DNA from: Acidobacteria bacterium RIFCSPLOWO2_12_FULL_67_14b
Lineage (GTDB): Bacteria; Acidobacteriota; Vicinamibacteria; Vicinamibacterales; UBA2999
NCBI GenBank assembly: GCA_001768615.1
Contig: MELE01000126.1
Span: 1-45,069 of the forward strand
Reading direction: 5' to 3'
Length of the DNA: 45,069 nt
The translations under genes were made by a program, and so were the position numbers. This document shows positions 1 to 6,965 of the stretch, in pieces. Numbering within the stretch: the first letter of the stretch is position 1; each line of letters starts with the position of its first letter. The notes beneath the pieces are model-generated. The model was given only the letters and a program-made list of their open reading frames with translations, was not told the origin of the DNA and did not search any database.

Positions 1-327
1 CAGCAGCTCCGCAAACGCGAAGGGCTTGACGAGGTAATCGTCGGCGCCCGAGTCGAGGCCACGGACGCGGTCTTCGACGGTATCGCGGGCGGTGAGCACC
101 AGAACAGGCACGGTGAGCCCGCGCACGCGGAGCCTGGCCAGTACTTCCAGCCCACTGCGGCCGGGGAGCCCGATGTCGAGCAGAATCACGTCGAACGGCT
201 CGGTGGTCGCGCGAAAAAAGCCGTCCTCACCGGTCGAGGATACGACGGCCTCGTAGCCTTCGCCCTGCAGGCCAGCCTTCACCGCTCCCGCGACCTTCGG
301 GTCATCCTCGATGACCAGCACCCGCAT
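1..327 (-). CDS. OmpR/PhoB-type response regulator, receiver domain (3' part outside window)
   Basis: The first 109 codons of a two-component response regulator; the rest, presumably a winged-helix DNA-binding domain, lies beyond base 1. The translation starts MRVLVIEDDPKVAG and has the complete receiver signature: acidic pair at D8/D9, phosphoacceptor D51 in ILLDIGLPG, the T79-A80 switch pair in VLTARD, and K101 in LVKPF. The receiver is phosphorylated by a cognate histidine kinase, which is not visible here. The ATG at 327 starts directly with the first beta strand, so the start is well placed. The OmpR class is inferred from the ADDYLVKPFAFAELL ending typical of that family; the output domain cannot be seen. 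Confidence 0.93.
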   Translation of the reverse strand, partial: MRVLVIEDDPKVAGAVKAGLQGEGYEAVVSSTGEDGFFRATTEPFDVILLDIGLPGRSGLEVLARLRVRGLTVPVLVLTARDTVEDRVRGLDSGADDYLVKPFAFAELL

Positions 328-559
328 CGTCGTCTCCCCGCCAGATTACCAGCCTTTGTCAGTGGATCGACGCCGGGGATTCTGAACTTGCTGTCAGGAC
401 GCAGATGTGAACGGCTTCTGGATGAACTCTTCGAGGCGCGGCAAGAGATGATCGAGTGGCGTGGGTGCCCGTGGCGGCGATTGAACGGGTGGCGCCGGGC
501 AGGTTACGATGATCGACTGATGGCGCAGGCCTAACCCGGCCGTGCGAAGGAGATGACTG
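328..559. other. Intergenic region between divergent genes
   Basis: About 230 bases between the divergent response regulator and the DUF2911 gene. The only clear element is a strong ribosome binding site, AAGGAG at 547-552, seven bases ahead of the ATG at 560. I see no convincing promoter, repeat or RNA in the remainder. Confidence 0.5.
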
Positions 560-1102
560 ATGAAGCGATCTGTTCTGGCACTTGCGGTGACGGCGATGGC
601 GTTGGGCGCCGCGATCAGCGCGCAGAAGACCACCCCGATCAAGACCGGTGGCGGCGGCAGCCCCCACGTCCGCACCGAGTGGACCATCGACGGCGGCAAC
701 CTGTCGATCGAGTACGGCCGGCCCTCGCTGAAGGGCCGCGTGCCCGGCAAGGACATCGACCCGTACGACGGCCGCGAATGGCGCACCGGCGCGGACGAGG
801 CCACCACGCTCAAGACCGACAAGATGCTGATGTTCGGCAGCCTGCACGTGCCCGCCGGCACCTACACGATCTACACGATCCCGACCGGCGGCACCTGGCA
901 CCTCATTGTCAGCAAGAAGACCGGCCAGTGGGGCATTCCGTACCCGAAGGGCGACGACCTCGGCCGCGCGCCCATGACCCTCGGCAAGGCGCCCGCGGCC
1001 GCCGAGCAGCTCACGATCTCGATCCAGGACACGCCGGCCGGCGCCACGCTCCACATCGATTGGGGCACCACCCGCGCCAGCATCCCGTTCATCGTCGGCT
1101 AG
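560..1102 (+). CDS. Exported DUF2911 family protein
   Basis: A 180-residue protein with an N-terminal signal sequence (MKRSVLALAVTAMALGAAISAQ), probably exported to the periplasm. After the signal it shows the hallmarks of the DUF2911 family: SIEYGRPSLKGR, WRTGADEATTLKTD, VPAGTYTIYTIP and GQWGIPY, ending in an all-beta segment. The family is common in Acidobacteriota and Bacteroidota and has no established function. The ATG is preceded at seven bases by AAGGAG, so the start is secure. The next gene starts four bases after the stop, but nothing known links the two functionally. Confidence 0.9.
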   Translation: MKRSVLALAVTAMALGAAISAQKTTPIKTGGGGSPHVRTEWTIDGGNLSIEYGRPSLKGRVPGKDIDPYDGREWRTGADEATTLKTDKMLMFGSLHVPAGTYTIYTIPTGGTWHLIVSKKTGQWGIPYPKGDDLGRAPMTLGKAPAAAEQLTISIQDTPAGATLHIDWGTTRASIPFIVG

Positions 1103-1106
1103 GCGG

Positions 1107-1682
1107 ATGCTCAAGCGCCTCCTGGTGCTGACAGCCGCATTCAGCGTTCTGACCGGGGGGGTCGCCGGGTCGACCACGGTGATTCCCCCCACCTTCGACG
1201 CGCTCGTCGCCGGCGCCGGCACGATCTTCGTCGGCGAGGTGATCGGGCAGCGGGCGGCGTGGGAGGCGACGGCCCACGGTCGAATCATCGTGACCTACGT
1301 CACCTTTCGCGTCGAGGACGTCTGGAAGGGCGCCGCCGGCGCCGTCACGCAACTCGAGTTCCTCGGCGGCACGATCGGCAATCGGCGGATGGAAGTCGTC
1401 GGCATGCCGGTCTTCCGGATCGGGCAGCGGGACGTGCTCTTCGTCAGCTCCACGGTCAGGGCGGTCAGCCCGCTCGTCGGTTTCATGCACGGGCGCATGC
1501 GCATCGAGCGTGACGTGATGACCGGCCTCGACCGCGTCCGCACCTACGACGGACGGTCGCTCGGCAGCGTCGCGCAGGTGGGCGCGCGAGCCCCGGCCTC
1601 GCTGGCCTCGATCACGCCGATGCGGCTCTCGGACCTGGCCGCCGCGGTGCGCGTGCGCCTGACCACCTACAGGGCGCGATGA
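1107..1682 (+). CDS. Exported hypothetical protein paired with a metalloprotease
   Basis: A 191-residue protein with a signal peptide (about residues 1-22) followed by a mature part starting VIPPTFDALVAGAGTIFVGEV and FRVEDVWKG. I recognise the type as recurring next to matrixin-like proteases in acidobacterial genomes, but I know no function and see no catalytic motif. The stop overlaps the next start as ATGA at 1679-1682, which implies translational coupling with the protease. It could be a substrate, chaperone or inhibitor of that protease; this is inference from context only. Confidence 0.75.
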   Translation: MLKRLLVLTAAFSVLTGGVAGSTTVIPPTFDALVAGAGTIFVGEVIGQRAAWEATAHGRIIVTYVTFRVEDVWKGAAGAVTQLEFLGGTIGNRRMEVVGMPVFRIGQRDVLFVSSTVRAVSPLVGFMHGRMRIERDVMTGLDRVRTYDGRSLGSVAQVGARAPASLASITPMRLSDLAAAVRVRLTTYRAR

Positions 1683-2803
1683 CGGCGGCCCGCCGCATCC
1701 TCGCCGGCGCGGTGATGGCCGTCCTGGCCGTTTCGACCGGCGTCCCCGTCCGTGGCTTTGCGATCTTCGGCTCGGCCTGGCCGCCCGGCACCCTGCCGGT
1801 GCACCTGCAGCTCGGGTCGGGCTCGGGCACGCTCGTCGACGGCTCCACGAGCTGGAACCAGGCCTTCACGTCGGCGATCGATGTCTGGAATGCCCACCTC
1901 GACCTCCTGAAGTTCAGCGCCGTGCAGGATTCGACCGTGCCCCGCGAAGACGGCGACGATGTGAATCAGGTGTTCTTCGACTCGAGGTATTACGGCCGCG
2001 CGTTCCCCGCGGATACGCTGGCCATCACGACGCGGTGGGAGCTCGTCGACACGTCGGTCCGCACCGAAGGCGACATCGTCTTCAACACGGCGTTCACGTT
2101 CGATTCGTATCGCGGACCGGTGCGCTCGTCAGGCGGCAGGGAACGATGGGACATCCGGCGCGTGGCGCTCCACGAACTGGGCCACCTGCTCGGCCTCGAC
2201 CATCCTGATGAAAAAGGACAAAGCGTCTCGGCCCTGATGAACCACCTGCTCGGCGATCTGGATGCGCTCACCGCCGACGACATTGCCGGCGCCAGGTCGC
2301 TCTACTCCGCCGGCGTGACGTCGAACGTCAGCTTTCCGCCGCGCAACGAGCCGAACGATTTCTACGCGCAACTGATCGTCATCTATCGCGACCTGTTGCG
2401 GGCAGCGGCCGTCACCACCTACGTGGATCCCGAGGGCGTCGTGGTCTGGCTCTCCGAATACGCCCGCTATCGCGTCGGCCTCTGCGATCACGGCACGGCC
2501 ACCATCAGGGTGTTCTCGCAGATCGACAACACCGGCGTGTACGGCGTGTGCGCGCTGACACCGGCCGGCCCCATCCCGTTTCCCCCGAGGGACGAAGGCC
2601 TGGACTTCATGAACGGCCTCGACGTGAAATACCACGATGGACTGGGGCGATCGGCCATGACCTCGTTCGTGAACAACGAGGGCGCCGTCGTGTGGGTGCT
2701 CGAGTACTTCCGCTATCGCCTCAACGGCTGCACCCACGGCGACGCCACGGCCAAGGTCCTCGCGCAGATCAGGGGAGAAGGGATCCAGCCGGTGTGCCTG
2801 TAG
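1679..2803 (+). CDS. Secreted matrixin-like zinc metalloprotease with two C-terminal repeats
   Basis: A 374-residue protein with an N-terminal signal segment and a matrixin-type (M10) catalytic domain. The zinc site is HELGHLLGLDH (H165, E166, H169, H175), followed by a plausible Met-turn at SALMN (M187). The C-terminal third holds two copies of a roughly 73-residue module (219-291 and 301-373), each beginning FPPR-E, containing a V-T/S-x-V-x-x-E-G-x-V-V-W core and ending Q-I-x-x-x-G-x-x-x-V-C; the paired cysteines may form disulfides outside the cytoplasm. It is coupled to the upstream exported protein by a 4-base overlap. Its TAG stop lies in a 30-base palindrome. Confidence 0.88.
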   Translation: MTAARRILAGAVMAVLAVSTGVPVRGFAIFGSAWPPGTLPVHLQLGSGSGTLVDGSTSWNQAFTSAIDVWNAHLDLLKFSAVQDSTVPREDGDDVNQVFFDSRYYGRAFPADTLAITTRWELVDTSVRTEGDIVFNTAFTFDSYRGPVRSSGGRERWDIRRVALHELGHLLGLDHPDEKGQSVSALMNHLLGDLDALTADDIAGARSLYSAGVTSNVSFPPRNEPNDFYAQLIVIYRDLLRAAAVTTYVDPEGVVVWLSEYARYRVGLCDHGTATIRVFSQIDNTGVYGVCALTPAGPIPFPPRDEGLDFMNGLDVKYHDGLGRSAMTSFVNNEGAVVWVLEYFRYRLNGCTHGDATAKVLAQIRGEGIQPVCL

Positions 2804-2829
2804 AGGCGGGTCTTAAGACCCGCCTCTAC
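2800..2829. repeat. 30-base perfect palindrome carrying the stop codons of two convergent genes
   Basis: Perfect self-complementary sequence centred on TTAA between 2814 and 2815, with arms GTAGAGGCGGGTCTT. It contains the TAG stop of the metalloprotease (2801-2803) and the TAA stop of the convergent nucleotidyltransferase (2815-2813 on the minus strand). It could act as a bidirectional terminator, although no T-tract follows on either strand. It resembles the short REP-like palindromes elsewhere in this window. Confidence 0.85.
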
Positions 2830-3457
2830 GTCGAACCCGTTCGTAATCTTCCGGAGTATCGAGATCCAGGAAAGCCCCTTCGTCCTTCACCGCCACATCG
2901 AGCACGTGCGCGCGGTGTGCGGCAAACACCGCCTTGGCGCCGATGCGGGGATCGGCGGCCCTGAGCTCCGCGAACACCGAGCTGTCGAAGATCACCGGAT
3001 GGCCGTGGCGCGCGCCGTCCACGGGCCGGGTAATCGGCGCGCGGGTGGATCGCCACGCGTGCACGACGGCTCGCACCGTGCCCGGATGCACGAGCGGCAC
3101 ATCGACGAGCGTGACCAGCAACGCTTCGAGCTGCGGGTCGGCCGCGGCATCGAGTCCGGCGACGAGCGACGACAGCTGGCCCTGCTCCCATCCCCGGTGC
3201 TCGATCATCCGCACACGGGGATCGCGGAACGGCATGACCGCGCGCACCGCGTCGATGTGGGCGCCGGCGACCACGGTGATGTCCGTCAGGCCCCCTTCGA
3301 GGAGGCCGCGGAGGCTCCGCGACAGCACGGTGTCACCGGTCGATCCGAGGGGCAGCACCGCCTTGGCGCGGCCCATTCGGGACGAAGCGCCGGCCGCGAG
3401 GATCACTGCGCGGAGCACGATCCAGCCCCCGTGGCCGCCCGCTGGCGCGCGGTCCAC
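2813..3457 (-). CDS. MobA/MocA-like nucleotidyltransferase
   Basis: A 214-residue single-domain NTP transferase of the MobA-like family (NTP_transf_3). It has the nucleotide-binding motif LAAGASSRMGRAKAVLPL near the N-terminus, the metal-binding TLVDVPLV segment, and HGHPVIFDSSVF further on, which favours a MocA/molybdenum-cofactor cytidylyltransferase-like role over a sugar nucleotidyltransferase. MoaE and MoaD are encoded at 16.6-17.3 kb, so molybdenum-cofactor synthesis is plausible, but the substrate is inferred. The ATG at 3457 gives a 13-residue leader; the GTG at 3418, just before LRAVILAAG, is an equally reasonable start. The stop codon lies in the 30-base palindrome shared with the convergent protease gene. 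Confidence 0.85.
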   Translation of the reverse strand: MDRAPAGGHGGWIVLRAVILAAGASSRMGRAKAVLPLGSTGDTVLSRSLRGLLEGGLTDITVVAGAHIDAVRAVMPFRDPRVRMIEHRGWEQGQLSSLVAGLDAAADPQLEALLVTLVDVPLVHPGTVRAVVHAWRSTRAPITRPVDGARHGHPVIFDSSVFAELRAADPRIGAKAVFAAHRAHVLDVAVKDEGAFLDLDTPEDYERVRRRGGS

Positions 3458-3498
3458 GCACCGGCTGAGTAAACGCAGCCTCTACGCCGAACGTATAC

Positions 3499-3528
3499 TT
3501 GACTTCCCATTGTTGACCTGCCTACACT
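3499..3528 (+). promoter_or_regulatory. Predicted sigma-70 promoter of the cold-shock gene
   Basis: TTGACT at 3499-3504 and TACACT at 3523-3528 with an 18-base spacer. It lies about 130 bases before the cold-shock ATG, so the message would have a long 5' leader, as is usual for cold-shock genes. Start-site mapping would be needed for proof. Confidence 0.5.
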
Positions 3529-3658
3529 GGCGCACTTTTAGCCCGCATCCCCTGCCGTGGCCACAGTGTAATCGGCCTCATTTCTGATACCACGGGTATC
3601 TCGGGTGCGGCGGCTCAGAGGGCGTTTCCTCTGGGTTTGGTTCATCGGAGGATAGGTC

Positions 3659-3865
3659 ATGCCAAGCGGGACAATTGCACGGCTCCTGATCGACAAGGGC
3701 TTTGGATTCATCAGGGATGAGTCCGGCCTCGAGCACTTCTTTCATCGCAGCTCCGTTCGCGGCGCGGTGTTCGAGCTGCTGCGTGAAGGACAGCGCGTCG
3801 AGTTCACCATCGAGGAGTCCCAGAAGGGTCCTCGGGCTGGAGACGTGCGGCTCATTGAAGGGTAA
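3659..3865 (+). CDS. Cold-shock domain protein
   Basis: A 68-residue single cold-shock domain that binds single-stranded RNA or DNA. The RNP1-like motif is KGFGFIRDE and the RNP2-like motif is EHFFHRS, in the usual order. The family typically has 65-75 residues, so this is full length. GGAGGAT ends about six bases before the ATG, giving a strong ribosome binding site. A GC-rich hairpin follows at 3888-3911. The sequence departs from the classical CspA type (no Trp, GLEHFFH in place of DVFVH), so it is a diverged CSD protein rather than a strict CspA orthologue. Confidence 0.93.
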   Translation: MPSGTIARLLIDKGFGFIRDESGLEHFFHRSSVRGAVFELLREGQRVEFTIEESQKGPRAGDVRLIEG

Positions 3866-3887
3866 TACTGGTTTGTAAGCTTCCCTT

Positions 3888-3911
3888 TCCGGCCCCGGCG
3901 GCGGGGCCGGA
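3888..3911 (+). terminator. GC-rich hairpin after the cold-shock gene
   Basis: Ten-base-pair stem TCCGGCCCCG / CGGGGCCGGA with a four-base loop. No T-run follows, so it is at best a weak intrinsic terminator or an attenuation point before the next gene, which starts only a few bases later. Confidence 0.45.
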
Positions 3912-3916
3912 CGTTC

Positions 3917-4546
3917 GTGGCCTTGCCCAAACGCCCCCTCCTCCGCTTCACCGCCGCCGCGGCCCTCCTGCTGCTCCTCGTCACCGCCTTCGTCGGACCG
4001 CGGCTGGGCTCGTGGCTCGTGCGCGAAGACCCGCTCGCCAGGGCCGATGCCATCTACGTGCTGAGCGGCTCGCGCTTCGAGCGCCCGCTCGAGGCCCTCG
4101 ATCTCTACCAGGCGGGCTGGGCGCCGAAGATCGTGCTCACCCAACAGGACGTCGATTGGGGCGAGCAGTGGCTCAATGAACACAAGATCCCGGTGCCCAG
4201 CGAGCTGCAGATCCAGATGGAGCTGCTCGTGCGGATGGGCGTGCCGGCCACCGACCTGGAAGCGCTCGACCGGCAGACCAGCACCGCGGATGAAGCGGAC
4301 GCGCTGTTGATCACGATGCGCAAGCACGGCTGGTCCACGGTGATCGTCGTCACCTCGAAGCAGCACACCCGGCGCGCCGGCCTCTCGATGCGCCGCGTCA
4401 TCGGCACCGACCGGAAGGTAATCGTCCGCGCCTCGCGCTACGACCGGTCGGATGTGGATCGCTGGTGGGCCAGCCGCTCGACGCTGCGGTTCACCCTCTT
4501 TGAGACGCAGAGGCTGATGGCTTACTGGATTGGGGTGGCTGATTAA
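3917..4546 (+). CDS. YdcF/SanA-like DUF218 membrane-anchored protein
   Basis: A 209-residue protein with one N-terminal transmembrane helix (about residues 11-30, AAAALLLLLVTAFVG) and a DUF218 domain outside the membrane. Family features visible are DAIYVLSGSRFERPLEALDLYQAGWAPKI, the STADEADALL segment and TSKQHTRRA, close to the conserved TS-x-H-x-x-R of YdcF proteins. The family is often linked to envelope or peptidoglycan functions; the substrate is unknown. The start is GTG at 3917, immediately after the hairpin. A tRNA-Sec gene follows 32 bases after the stop. Confidence 0.85.
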   Translation: MALPKRPLLRFTAAAALLLLLVTAFVGPRLGSWLVREDPLARADAIYVLSGSRFERPLEALDLYQAGWAPKIVLTQQDVDWGEQWLNEHKIPVPSELQIQMELLVRMGVPATDLEALDRQTSTADEADALLITMRKHGWSTVIVVTSKQHTRRAGLSMRRVIGTDRKVIVRASRYDRSDVDRWWASRSTLRFTLFETQRLMAYWIGVAD

Positions 4547-4578
4547 CAGGGTTCAGCGGCGGCTGATATCATCGCCTT

Positions 4579-4674
4579 GGAAGTGAACGGGGCCCGGTGG
4601 CCCTCCCGGTCTTCAAAATCGGTCGCTGCCTCCTTGCGGGGCAGGCTGGGTTCGACTCCCAGGCGCTTCCGCCA
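4579..4674 (+). tRNA. selC: tRNA-Sec, anticodon UCA
   Basis: A 96-base selenocysteine tRNA. The extended acceptor stem begins GGAAGTG and pairs with CGCTTCC before discriminator G and an encoded CCA. The D arm is six base pairs (GGGGCC/GGCCCT) with a four-base loop. The anticodon arm CCGGT-CTTCAAA-ATCGG places TCA at 4613-4615. The long variable arm has a CTGCC/GGCAG stem, and the T arm is CTGGG-TTCGACT-CCCAG. The long variable arm, six-pair D stem and UCA anticodon together are diagnostic for selC. It implies that SelA, SelB and SelD are encoded elsewhere; none is in this window. Confidence 0.96.
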
Positions 4675-4679
4675 AACTG

Positions 4680-4700
4680 ACGATCGTTCCTCACGATCGT
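4680..4700 (+). terminator. Hairpin between tRNA-Sec and the convergent HAD gene
   Basis: ACGATCGT repeated on both sides of a five-base loop (TCCTC); ACGATCGT is itself palindromic, giving an eight-base-pair stem. It sits six bases after the tRNA CCA and just before the stop of the convergent phosphatase gene, so it could end transcription from both sides. There is no T-tract. Confidence 0.5.
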
Positions 4701-4703
4701 TCG

Positions 4704-5393
4704 TCAACCCAAGAGCGCGAGCACGGCTTCGGTATCGGTGAGATCCGCGAGCACCTCGTCCGCGCCGGCGGCCCGCAGCTCGTCGATCGAGAAGCCGCCG
4801 GTCGCCACGGCGATCGAGCGGGCGCCGGCGCACCGGGCACAGTCGACGTCGTGGGGCGTGTCGCCGATCACGATGATCCGATCGCGCGCTTCGGCCGGTA
4901 CGTCGTAAGTTTCCGCTCGCTCCCGCGCGATCGGCACCAGCGCGTTGCGATCCGCCGAGTCGTCGCTGAACGCGCCCCACTCGAAGTGACCGAAGATCTC
5001 GAAGTGGGACAGCTTGATGGCCGCCGCTTCCCGATAGTTGCCGGTCAGTAGCGCGAGGTACGCCTCGGGCACGTCCCCGAGCGCCTCGAGCAGATCGCGC
5101 ACGCCGGGCATCAGGCCCTTGTGGCCCGTGCCCGGATGCTGGATCTCCTCGGCCAGCAGCGGCACGTAGGCGTCGCGAAAGCGATCGTGCTGGTCCGGCG
5201 TGTCCGGCAGGCCCGCGGCGACCAGCGCCTGCGAGACGAGAAATGCGTCGGTGCGGCCGGCAAACGCCATGCCCTCGAATCCGTTCGGCACGCCGAAGGC
5301 CTCGTCAAACGCCCGCGTCATCGCGCGAAGACCCGCGCGCCCACTGAGCAAGAGGGTCCCGTCGATGTCGAAGAGGATCAGGCCCGGCCGCAT
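4704..5393 (-). CDS. HAD-family phosphatase, phosphoglycolate-phosphatase-like
   Basis: A 229-residue haloacid-dehalogenase hydrolase. Motif I is FDIDGTLL (D9 nucleophile, D11 acid/base), motif II is LLTGN, and motif IV is GDTPHDVDCA. A helical cap lies between motifs I and II, as in phosphoglycolate phosphatases (cap type C1). The substrate cannot be told from sequence. It is the last gene of a minus-strand run that begins with the ErpA-like gene: the start is 16 bases after the stop of the degenerate ABC gene. Confidence 0.9.
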   Translation of the reverse strand: MRPGLILFDIDGTLLLSGRAGLRAMTRAFDEAFGVPNGFEGMAFAGRTDAFLVSQALVAAGLPDTPDQHDRFRDAYVPLLAEEIQHPGTGHKGLMPGVRDLLEALGDVPEAYLALLTGNYREAAAIKLSHFEIFGHFEWGAFSDDSADRNALVPIARERAETYDVPAEARDRIIVIGDTPHDVDCARCAGARSIAVATGGFSIDELRAAGADEVLADLTDTEAVLALLG

Positions 5394-5409
5394 TCTTAAC
5401 TCTGCACTG

Positions 5410-6117
5410 TCAGCTGAACAGTCTCTTGAACAGTCCGATCGGTTTCAATTCACCGGTCGCGCCGTTCAGGACGAGTCGCGATCCGCCGAGCCCCTTCGCA
5501 AACGCATCGTCGGCCGTGATCGCGAGCAGTCCGAGACCGCGTGCCCGCGCCACCTTCGCGAGGTCCGCGGCGAACACCGACACCGTGTCCCTCGGCAGCG
5601 TCGCCGACGGATGCTCGCCGAGCAGCATCCTGGGGCCGAGCGCGAGCGAGCGGGCCAGGTGCACCCGCATCCGCACGTCGGCCCCGACGGCGCCGGTGGG
5701 CACGTCGAAGGCCTCGGCGTCGATCCCGACTTCGCGGGCCAGGGCGCCGGCCTGAGGCAGCACGCGCGGATCGATCGGGTCGACGTCCAGCGTGAACGAC
5801 ATGGCCACGTTCTGCAGCACCGTGAACGCCTCGATCAGGATGCCGCGCGAGGTGACCATGCCGACTCCGTCCAGGGACTTCAGCCAGCCGGCGGTGTCGG
5901 TGATCGATCGCGTGTTGGTGCCGAACAGCGACACGTCGCCGGCGTCGGGCAGCGTGGCGCCGGTGATCAGCTGGACGAACGTCTCGGCGGCAATCGCATC
6001 GAGCCCCGCAATCGACACCACCTCGCCCGCGTTCAGGGTCAGCACCTTCATCCGAAGCGGGCGCAGGCCCTGGTAATCCTTGACGAGGCCCTGCACGTCG
6101 ACGAGCGGCGCGCTCAC
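5410..6117 (-). CDS. Degenerate ABC-transporter ATPase (probable pseudo-ATPase)
   Basis: A 235-residue protein with the overall plan of an ABC ATP-binding subunit (LVDVQGLVKDYQGLRPL, GEVVSIAG, LQNVAMSFTL, HLARSLALGPRMLL) but with every catalytic motif altered. The Walker A position reads GLDAIAAET with no GKS/T (about residues 38-46), the Walker B position reads MLLGEHPSA instead of LLDEPT, the LSGGQ signature is VGADVRM, and the H-loop histidine is missing in AITADD. ATP hydrolysis therefore looks impossible, yet the frame is intact. The start is GTG at 6117, overlapping the PHP stop as GTGA, so it is translationally coupled. Role unknown; a structural or regulatory partner is plausible. Confidence 0.78.
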   Translation of the reverse strand: MSAPLVDVQGLVKDYQGLRPLRMKVLTLNAGEVVSIAGLDAIAAETFVQLITGATLPDAGDVSLFGTNTRSITDTAGWLKSLDGVGMVTSRGILIEAFTVLQNVAMSFTLDVDPIDPRVLPQAGALAREVGIDAEAFDVPTGAVGADVRMRVHLARSLALGPRMLLGEHPSATLPRDTVSVFAADLAKVARARGLGLLAITADDAFAKGLGGSRLVLNGATGELKPIGLFKRLFS

Positions 6118-6965
6118 GAGGCGGGCTCCCGCCGGAGCGCCTGGCGCTCGAGCTTCTCGAAGGCCTCGGCCGGCAGCGACACGACGCCGAGCGTGCCCCG
6201 GCCTGCCCTGAGCGGAGTCGAAGGATCGCCGTGAAAGTCGGATCCGCCCGAGATCAACACGCCGAGCCTCGCGGCGAGCGCGGCATACAGCCGCTCGTGC
6301 TCCGGCGCGTGATCGGAATGGTAGACCTCGATCGCATCGAGGCCCTGATCGACGAGCGGCGCGATCAGGTGATCCCGGTTCGTAACGGCCGGATGCGCGA
6401 ACGAGGCGATGCCGCCGGCCTGGTGGATCGCGTCGATCACATCGGCAGGGCTCGGCCCGGTGCGCGGCAGGTAGCCGGGCTGCCCGGTCGCGAGCCACCT
6501 GTCGAAGGCCTCCTGGACGGACCGCACGTGGCCCGCCTCCACCATCGACCGCGCCAGCTGCGGCCGTCCCACCGACGACCCCGGCCGGCCGGCCGCCGAC
6601 CGCAGCACGGCGTCGACATCGACCGGCATCCCGAGCGTGCCGAGCCGCGCGCCGATCTCGCGCACCCGCGACACCCGCCGCGCGCGCTGCCCTTCCAGGA
6701 ACGCGCCGAGCGTGGCGCTGGCCGAGTCGAAGAAATACCCCAGCACGTGCACATCCCGGCCATCGTCGATCGCGGTGATCTCGATGCCGGGCACCACGCG
6801 GATGCCGGCGGCCGCCGCCGCGGCCGTCGCCGCCGCGATCGCCGCCACCGTGTCGTGATCGGTCACGCTGATCGTGGTGAGGCCCGCGCCCGACGCCCGC
6901 GCCACCAGCTCAGACGGCGTCAGCCGCCCGTCGGAGGCGTTGGTGTGGAGATGGAGATCGATCAA
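6114..6965 (-). CDS. PHP-domain phosphoesterase (TrpH/RNase AM-like)
   Basis: A 283-residue PHP phosphoesterase. Metal-binding motifs are HLHTNASDG (H5, H7, D12), VTDHDT (D36-D38), PGIEITA, SFAHP and GSDFHGD near residue 242. The closest known family is the 3',5'-nucleotide phosphatase/5'-3' exoribonuclease group TrpH/YciV. Just after GSDFHGD, residues about 247-255 (DPSTPLRAG) are encoded by a widespread short repeat (6202-6226) that seems inserted in frame beside the active-site motif. The start overlaps the Fur-fusion stop as ATGA, and the stop overlaps the next gene as GTGA. Confidence 0.9.
   Translation of the reverse strand: MIDLHLHTNASDGRLTPSELVARASGAGLTTISVTDHDTVAAIAAATAAAAAAGIRVVPGIEITAIDDGRDVHVLGYFFDSASATLGAFLEGQRARRVSRVREIGARLGTLGMPVDVDAVLRSAAGRPGSSVGRPQLARSMVEAGHVRSVQEAFDRWLATGQPGYLPRTGPSPADVIDAIHQAGGIASFAHPAVTNRDHLIAPLVDQGLDAIEVYHSDHAPEHERLYAALAARLGVLISGGSDFHGDPSTPLRAGRGTLGVVSLPAEAFEKLERQALRREPAS
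6202..6226. repeat. Short dispersed repeat inside the PHP gene
   Basis: The string CCTGCCCTGAGCGGAGTCG followed by AAGGAT. I recognise this word as one that recurs in many environmental genomes, often translated as STPLRA in coding regions. Here it is in frame and adds a few residues after the GSDFHGD motif. The claim that it is mobile is inference. Confidence 0.5.
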
